Assembly: GCA_037962975.1 (NCBI GenBank)
Contig: CM075669.1
Coordinates: 186,256,501 to 186,320,500 of the forward strand
Direction: 5' to 3'
DNA length: 64,000 nt
From: Clitoria ternatea
Taxonomy: Eukaryota; Streptophyta; Magnoliopsida; Fabales; Fabaceae
The first letter of the stretch is position 1. The number at the start of each line of letters is the position of its first letter. A program made the position numbers and the translations under genes. Shown in pieces: positions 58,785-64,000 of the stretch. The notes under the pieces are model-generated. The model had not been told where the DNA came from. It did no database searches and saw only the letters and a list, made by a program, of their open reading frames with translations.

Positions 58785-60624
58785 CATGACAATAACAGCA
58801 CCAGATGCTGATACATAATTTAAGCCAATCGGCCAACTTCTCACCTACCCAATTGGTCCGTTTTAGGTCCGATTGCTATGAAACTTCACGGACCACATGT
58901 TTTCCCCGTTCCGGAATTGTTGGCTTTGTCCTTTCACCAAAATTCCATCATATGCGCAAGATATACACAAAATGTAGTTTAAACCCTTTTTGTACAAAAC
59001 CCTTGCACCCAACACCCTAATTGGGTTCCAATTGGCCCAAGGTCACTACACACAAATCCTGAATGTCCTAGAGGGCCTATTGGTACCTTTCGAGGGTCCC
59101 GAAACCCGCAGGATCTCCATTTCACCCATTCATTTCCTTAAATCCACCATAAATCACTATATGCATGATTATCTAAATCCATTAAATTGAACAACACATC
59201 ATTCAAGTGTATTACATCCACATATCATATCATTCATGCAATTCAACAGAACCTGCCCATATCAATCATTCACACAACATTGGCTCTGTGCTGCAATTTA
59301 TAATAATCAACACATTATGTAACAAATCATCACAATTCGAATCACCAACATCATCATCAATCATTTATATCTGCATCACATCACCTACTAACTATTTCAC
59401 ATTCATTATCATCAACATACCAACCTAAGTTTAACTATTAACCAAAGCATAGTATAATTAAGTCGTCCCACATAGTTAATTAGTTTATTATACATATATT
59501 CATATATTACATCTGTTCATTCACCCTTGGCATCGATCCTCCGCTTGGCGCACCTCCGGGGTATTAGCATTCTCCCTGTCACTGGTCATTAAAATTAAAT
59601 AAGCCACAGCAAGGGTAAGTGTTTAGCATATCATAATTAATATAGGATAACAAAGAAATATTTAAAATACCTAATCGATTAAAGCATTATAATACCTATG
59701 AATTTATCGCCTTACTTTTACACTTATAGTTCCATTATCATTATTAGCTTATGTTTGTGATTTCCTAAACCCAACTCGATATCCTTAACATTATCTATCA
59801 TATACTATAATTACCATCAGTCCTAAAACTCATCAGGATATATATTGTAAACAATAGTCCATATTTCTTCATGACACATTTATCAATCATCAAACATATA
59901 TTCCATAACTGACTCACATGCATCTGACTCCTAGTATCCAGATACTAAAGGATCAGCCTTTAGCTGGGGGTCCTACATGACACCCTGTGGATCCTGCTTG
60001 GTCCACCGAGTCCTACTTGACTCTCTACCTCAACCACTGGGTTCTACTTGACCATCGGGTAGCTCAACTGGGCACAAAGGCCACTGGAGCCAGAAAACGA
60101 GGGGCTACACATACCGTCGGCTATCCCACACCACATAATCACATAACCAATCATATCATACATGGCATATCATCAATATATCTCATATATATAGTCAGAC
60201 ACTGACATACAATCATCACTCAGGTGACCCACTTGTCAAGCCCATCATCATAAGCCATGTTACACATTCACACGATCATCATCTTATTTATTCTTGACAC
60301 TCTCATCAAATTATAAATAGTAACATCAACAAATGTCATGTCACACCCTTCCAAGACTCAAACCCAAACTTCCCAAGTTCACAAAACTTAGAATTAAAGT
60401 CCCAATCATCACATGTAAACTCAGTTTCTTGAGAGAGAAAGGAGAAGAGGAAGAAAGAATTAAAATTAGGGATCCCATTGGTGTTACCTTAGTCCCGATT
60501 GCTCAAAACCACTATAAATCAATACTTCCCCCAAGGCTCAAGCCAAATCACATTAGAGAGGGGGGAAAATGGAAAAGAAGCTCACGGGTTCAATGTTTGC
60601 ATGTCCCTATTTTAATCTAATCAC

Positions 60625-60714
60625 GACGCTGACGCTATGCGTCCCACTGGTGCTATGCGTCAGCTCACTAATTTGTATCTGACGCTACGCATCCCAGCCA
60701 CGCTACGCGCCAGG
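60625..60714 (-). repeat. Dyad array, GACGCTACGCGTC type (D, 5' part)
   Basis: Four to five diverged copies (GACGCTATGCGTC, TGCTATGCGTCAG, GACGCTACGCATC and CGCTACGCGCC). Confidence 0.75.
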
Positions 60715-61090
60715 GTCATGATTCCATTTTCCTTAAAATCCCCTTTTAAATTTCATTTCCCTTTTTTTCTTTATTTATTATTATTTTAAACTCAATAATA
60801 TCTTCATTTAATTCTTACCATTAAAACATCAAGGATGTTACACAACCTCACATTTTGAACAATTCATCCATTCATGGATTTCCATCAACAAATAAATCAT
60901 GCCCATCAAAGGGACTTGAAAACTTTCATTGTTATCAATTACATATATGATTCTCAAAATCAATAGTTCGCCAAGCATGTCATTCATCACACAACTAACA
61001 CAACTATGACAAGGAAAACACAAGCATTGTCATATACATTAATCATCAATTATTCAAATCATGTATTTGAAATGTAAACTCCTCTCCTAC

Positions 61091-61152
61091 CTCAAGAGAA
61101 GAATGATGATTCGTATGTCCCGATCATTCCGCCTCATTTCCCAGAATACCAT
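61091..61152 (-). other. Exon-like island 1 in element C
   Basis: 62 nt on the - strand between TGGTGTAG and CTCTTGAG | GTAGGAGAGG. The interior differs from A, B and E. Confidence 0.45.
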
Positions 61153-61174
61153 CTACACCAACACACATACATAT

Positions 61175-61232
61175 ACATACATACATACATACATACATAC
61201 ATACATACATACATACATACATACATACATAC
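61175..61232 (+). repeat. (CATA)n microsatellite
   Basis: About 14 tetranucleotide units, uninterrupted, directly beside island 1 of C. Confidence 0.95.
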
Positions 61233-62809
61233 AATCAACAAGTCATCTCAAGGCATCATCATAATTCTAAACATTTGTCAACATATTATAAAGCTTAATT
61301 AACAAGTCCTAAGCTTGTCAAAGCACCAATTTACACAATTGTGTTAGTTTTCGGGAATTCTGTTCTTAAAACCAAGATTTTCTAAGTCTTAAGGGTAAGC
61401 CACACCCAACATCAACAATATTACATCCTTTATCAAAAGGGCATCCAATATTACATAAATCATCTAAATGTCATCATTGTCACCTAAGATTCAACATGGT
61501 TATCTTAGCCTCCAATAAACCATCATTAATCAACAAATCCAAATGGCACTCATCATGGTCTAAGACCTCATCAACCACAATTTTATTTCATTAATCCATC
61601 ATAAGCACTATGATTTTGGTATTCACATTTATTCCTACACATTTCATAACAACACTCATCCATAAGTCTCATCCTTAATGATTCATCATTACTATCATTA
61701 TTCCTCATCTTGAATAACAACACTCACATTAAGTATTATCTATTCACTTTCAATTCAACCCTCCTAGTCATAATATATGCATTTTCCCTAAATTCTTAGG
61801 GCTAGGGTGTCGCGACCAAGATCGCGGCGGTGCGGCCCTCCCTTTGAGATAAAACGAGTTATTACGAAACAGGGAGTCGCCACCAATGTTTTTGTCCATA
61901 GGAAAAACATTGGAAAAAAACTAAGTTCAATAAAGCACTGGTAAAAAAATGAGATTCAAGTTCGGGAGTCGGTTACGAGTAGGGAAGGTGTTAGCACCCT
62001 ACATCGCCTATCAAAAACAGTACCAAGATTGAAAACACGCAATATAAATAGCCTTATAAAAATGTTTTATTTCTTCCTTTTTTTATTATTATTTACAAAA
62101 ATAGGGGAAAATCAACAAGACGTCATGTCTAAATTGATTCTCATGGAAGTGATAAAAGATGGGACAATTAAAAACATAAAAAAATAAAAAATGGGAAAGG
62201 TGGGCCCGATAGGATTTAAAGTCCTGCTCCTACGTATTCTTGAGTTACCAAGAAATCAGGGTTACGTAGTTCTTGATGAGGATTTTAGGAAAGGACTAAG
62301 AGATTAATGGTGGATGATGTTTTTGAAGAGAACTCATACAAGGCGAAGTTCTTCACACGTGTATTAGTTCTATGGAGACTGTGTAGACGAGAGTACACCC
62401 GTACGACACTGATAAAAAAAATAAAAATAAAAATAAAAAAATAAAATAAAATAATAATAATAATAAAAATGATAATTACAATTTTTAGGCCAGTACAAAC
62501 AAAATGTATGAAGCACTCATTCTTGTTAATATTTATTATGAATCCTGGTGGGGGATTAATTCAATTGTCAAAAATTAATTAATAATTGAAAAAGGAATGG
62601 GTCCATCAAATAACAGTTAATTAATTAGACGGAAAAATAAATAATAACAAGTACTGAAAATGAGGAACAGATTTTGATGAGTGACTAATCTGATCAATGG
62701 AAATTAATTACTAATTAAAAGGAAGCAGACCCATCAAACAGCAATTAATTTTGACAAAAAATAAACAAATACAAGCTTTAAAAAATGAGGAACAGAATAA
62801 GACCAGTGT

Positions 62810-63650
62810 AGTGAGAGAGCTGGACTCCGGTGTGACGAGAGAATAGAACACTGAACAGTGTGGTGTGAAGGGATGAGGTGCTGGACGGTGTGGATTTGAG
62901 AGGTATTGGACGGTGTTAGAGGGACTGTGTTGGTGTGACTGGACGGTGTGGAGAGGATGAGGGACTGTGTTGGTGATTTGAAGGAGGACGGTGTGGACTC
63001 GAATTTTAAGGGGGCTGGACGGTGTTGAGAGGATAAAGGGACTGGGCTGTACGGTGTTGAGGGGCTGTACGGTGTTGGTGAGGAGAGAGATGGGCGATGT
63101 GAGTTTGAGGAGCAGTCAGTGTGAGCTGAAGGGAGAGGGATGGTATGGGTTTAGAAGAAGGACGGTATGGTGAGGATTTGAGGGAGCTGGTCGGTGTGGT
63201 GTCTAGGAGAGGGACGGTACTGGGAGAGAGGAGAACGGTGTGGAGAAGGAGAGTAACAGCGTGGTTTTTAGGGGAGAGGGTCGGTGTTTGAGAGGTAGAG
63301 GACGGACAGTGTGGGTTAGGAGAGAGTGAGAACGGTGTGGGAAGAGGAGGACGGTGTTGAGAGGGAAGGATAAGGACGGTGTGGATAGGGAAGGACTATG
63401 TGGGTGAGGAGAGTGAGGGGCTGTACGGAGAGGAAAGGATGGTGTAGATGAGGGAAGGAGGGACGGTGTTGATGAAGGGAGAGTGAGGACGGTGTGGATA
63501 GGGAAGGATGAGGACGGTGTGGAGAGGGACGGACTGTGTTGGTGAGGAGTTGGTCGGTGTGGGATTTAGAGGAGTTGGTCGGTGTAGGATTTAGAGGAGA
63601 AGGACAGTGTTGGTGAGAAAAGAGGGACGGTGTGGGCTTTAGGTGGAACG
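62810..63650 (-). repeat. ACACCGTCC array in the F LTR leader
   Basis: On the + strand about 15 exact ACGGTGT cores and a similar number of one-base variants occur at irregular 20-45 bp spacing. The Ogre LTR has only two or three such words at the same place (25525-25570). Confidence 0.85.
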
Positions 63651-63782
63651 AGAGCTGATGTGAATTTGAGGAGAGGGACTATGTGAGACTTTAGAATGGT
63701 GTTTCTTCTCACTAAAAGAAAATACTTCAGAGTTCTCTCAAAAATGAAGGCTTCAGGATCCTTTTCTTCTTTTTCGTTGTGG

Positions 63783-63790
63783 TATTTATA
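63783..63790 (-). promoter_or_regulatory. TATA box of the F LTR
   Basis: TATAAATA on the - strand in the context CTTCTATAAATACC, at the position of the Ogre LTR TATA box relative to the leader. Confidence 0.6.
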
Positions 63791-64000
63791 GAAGTCCCAG
63801 GTGTGCTGATTGCTTGAACAGCCTGGCCACCAATGATTTTATAGGGAACAACAGCTGATGACTAACTTATTATTTTAGTTTTGTTTGTTATCAGCCACCC
63901 CACAAAATTAGCAAAGCAACTTGGATGGTGTGTTGGAGAAACGGCCTGGATCTTGACAATCGTAGGGAATGGAGGCTGGTGGGAATTCTTTATTATTTTC

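Larger units (their letters stand above)
58492..60842 (-). mobile_element. Element D: LTR insertion in C, probable solo LTR (2351 bp)
   Basis: It is bounded by TGTGACATCC and GGATGTTACA and flanked by CAACC duplications (58487-58491 and 60843-60847). There is no interior, primer site or coding. The - strand orientation is inferred from a pyrimidine-rich leader after the 60842 end and an AAGGTAACACC donor-like signal near 60490, as in the other LARD LTRs. It carries a different dyad type at both ends. Frames such as 60333-60620 are not convincing genes. Confidence 0.8.
55213..61807 (-). mobile_element. Element C: LARD-related LTR, cut by D and F
   Basis: On the - strand its end GGGGTGTGACA lies at 55213. 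The sequence parallels the B LTR: last-part block 55213-55500, island 2 (55860-55907), GATCGCAACCAC array (56350-56830), dyads (57906-58117), then D (58492-60842), island 1 (61091-61152), and homology to B continuing to 61807, where F begins. The 5' end of this LTR is beyond F, outside the window. There is no primer site or interior in view, so solo LTR or full element cannot be decided. Confidence 0.75.
61808..64000 (-). mobile_element. Element F: diverged Ogre-type LTR, runs off the window
   Basis: On the - strand it ends GGTCGCGACA at 61808, inserted in C. Segments match the 3' part of the Ogre LTR in order: the GGTGGCGACTCCCTGTTTC block near 61880, the GTAGGGTGCTAA block near 61990-62010, ACGTAGGAGCAGGAC near 62220-62240 and GTGAAGAACTTCGCC near 62340. 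The TATA box is at 63783-63790. The middle differs and holds an ACACCGTCC array. A short A/T-rich run (62408-62470) is low-complexity. No coding region. Confidence 0.8.

Noticed and set aside
58492..60842. Element D as a DNA transposon or MITE because of its inverted ends
   Set aside because: The ends are the TG...CA-type short inverted termini of LTRs, the duplication is 5 bp, and the terminal words match the neighbouring LTR families.

Overview
This is plant nuclear DNA, most likely from a papilionoid legume. The legume call is an inference from the Ogre-type retrotransposon (long LTRs, an extra ORF1, a tRNA-Arg-like primer site, an intron before reverse transcriptase). I see no rRNA, tRNA gene, CRISPR array or bacterial feature. 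One partial host gene lies at the left edge (a PHD/extended-PHD zinc-finger protein, 2-1510) and one broken, spliced gene fragment near 54.0-55.2 kb reads into a Ulp1-like protease domain. Nearly everything else is nested LTR retrotransposons.

Layout. (1) 2-1510: PHD gene, last two exons. (2) About 2482-23150: an old, decayed Ty3/gypsy element of the Tat type ('H') with gag, protease remnant, RT, archaeal-type RNase H, integrase and an antisense ORF after integrase. It is split by two later insertions: element A (2931-12832, + strand, 5-bp target duplication ATCTC, in gag) and element E (15706-19604, - strand LTR, between RNase H and integrase). (3) About 23150-53531: element B (- strand), with a complete 5' LTR (48423-53531), a non-coding interior and a truncated 3' LTR. 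A 20.25-kb Ogre-like element (23247-43497, target duplication ACTCC) sits inside that 3' LTR. (4) 53532-55212: the protease-like gene fragment. (5) 55213 to the window end: element C (- strand LTR) cut by D (58492-60842, target duplication CAACC) and by F (61808 to the edge), a diverged Ogre-type LTR on the - strand.

Elements A and B form a family of large non-autonomous retrotransposons (LARD-like): LTRs of 5.1-6.3 kb, a primer site matching initiator tRNA-Met, a polypurine tract, and about 2.5 kb of interior without a coding region. C, D and E are related LTRs. The Ogre element has an intact 1079-codon RT-RNaseH-integrase ORF, while its ORF1 and gag-pro carry a few stops and frameshifts.

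The most interesting signals are not genes. First, the LARD LTRs contain short islands bounded by conserved splice-like signals: 60-66 nt islands in five LTR copies and 46-49 nt islands in three. In the 60-66 nt islands the interiors drift while the AG and GT edges stay, as if the LTR were a spliced non-coding transcription unit. Second, nearly every element carries an array of short perfect dyads (inverted repeats). The dyad sequence differs between families (TGAATCGATTCA; CTCGCT-CA-AGCGAG; CTGACGC-TAC-GCGTCAG; CTGGGG-CATCA-CCCCAG; CCCGAGT...ACTCGGG) while the architecture recurs. Third, conserved hairpins lie at and just downstream of the primer site in the non-coding elements. All alignments were done by eye; no database search was possible.
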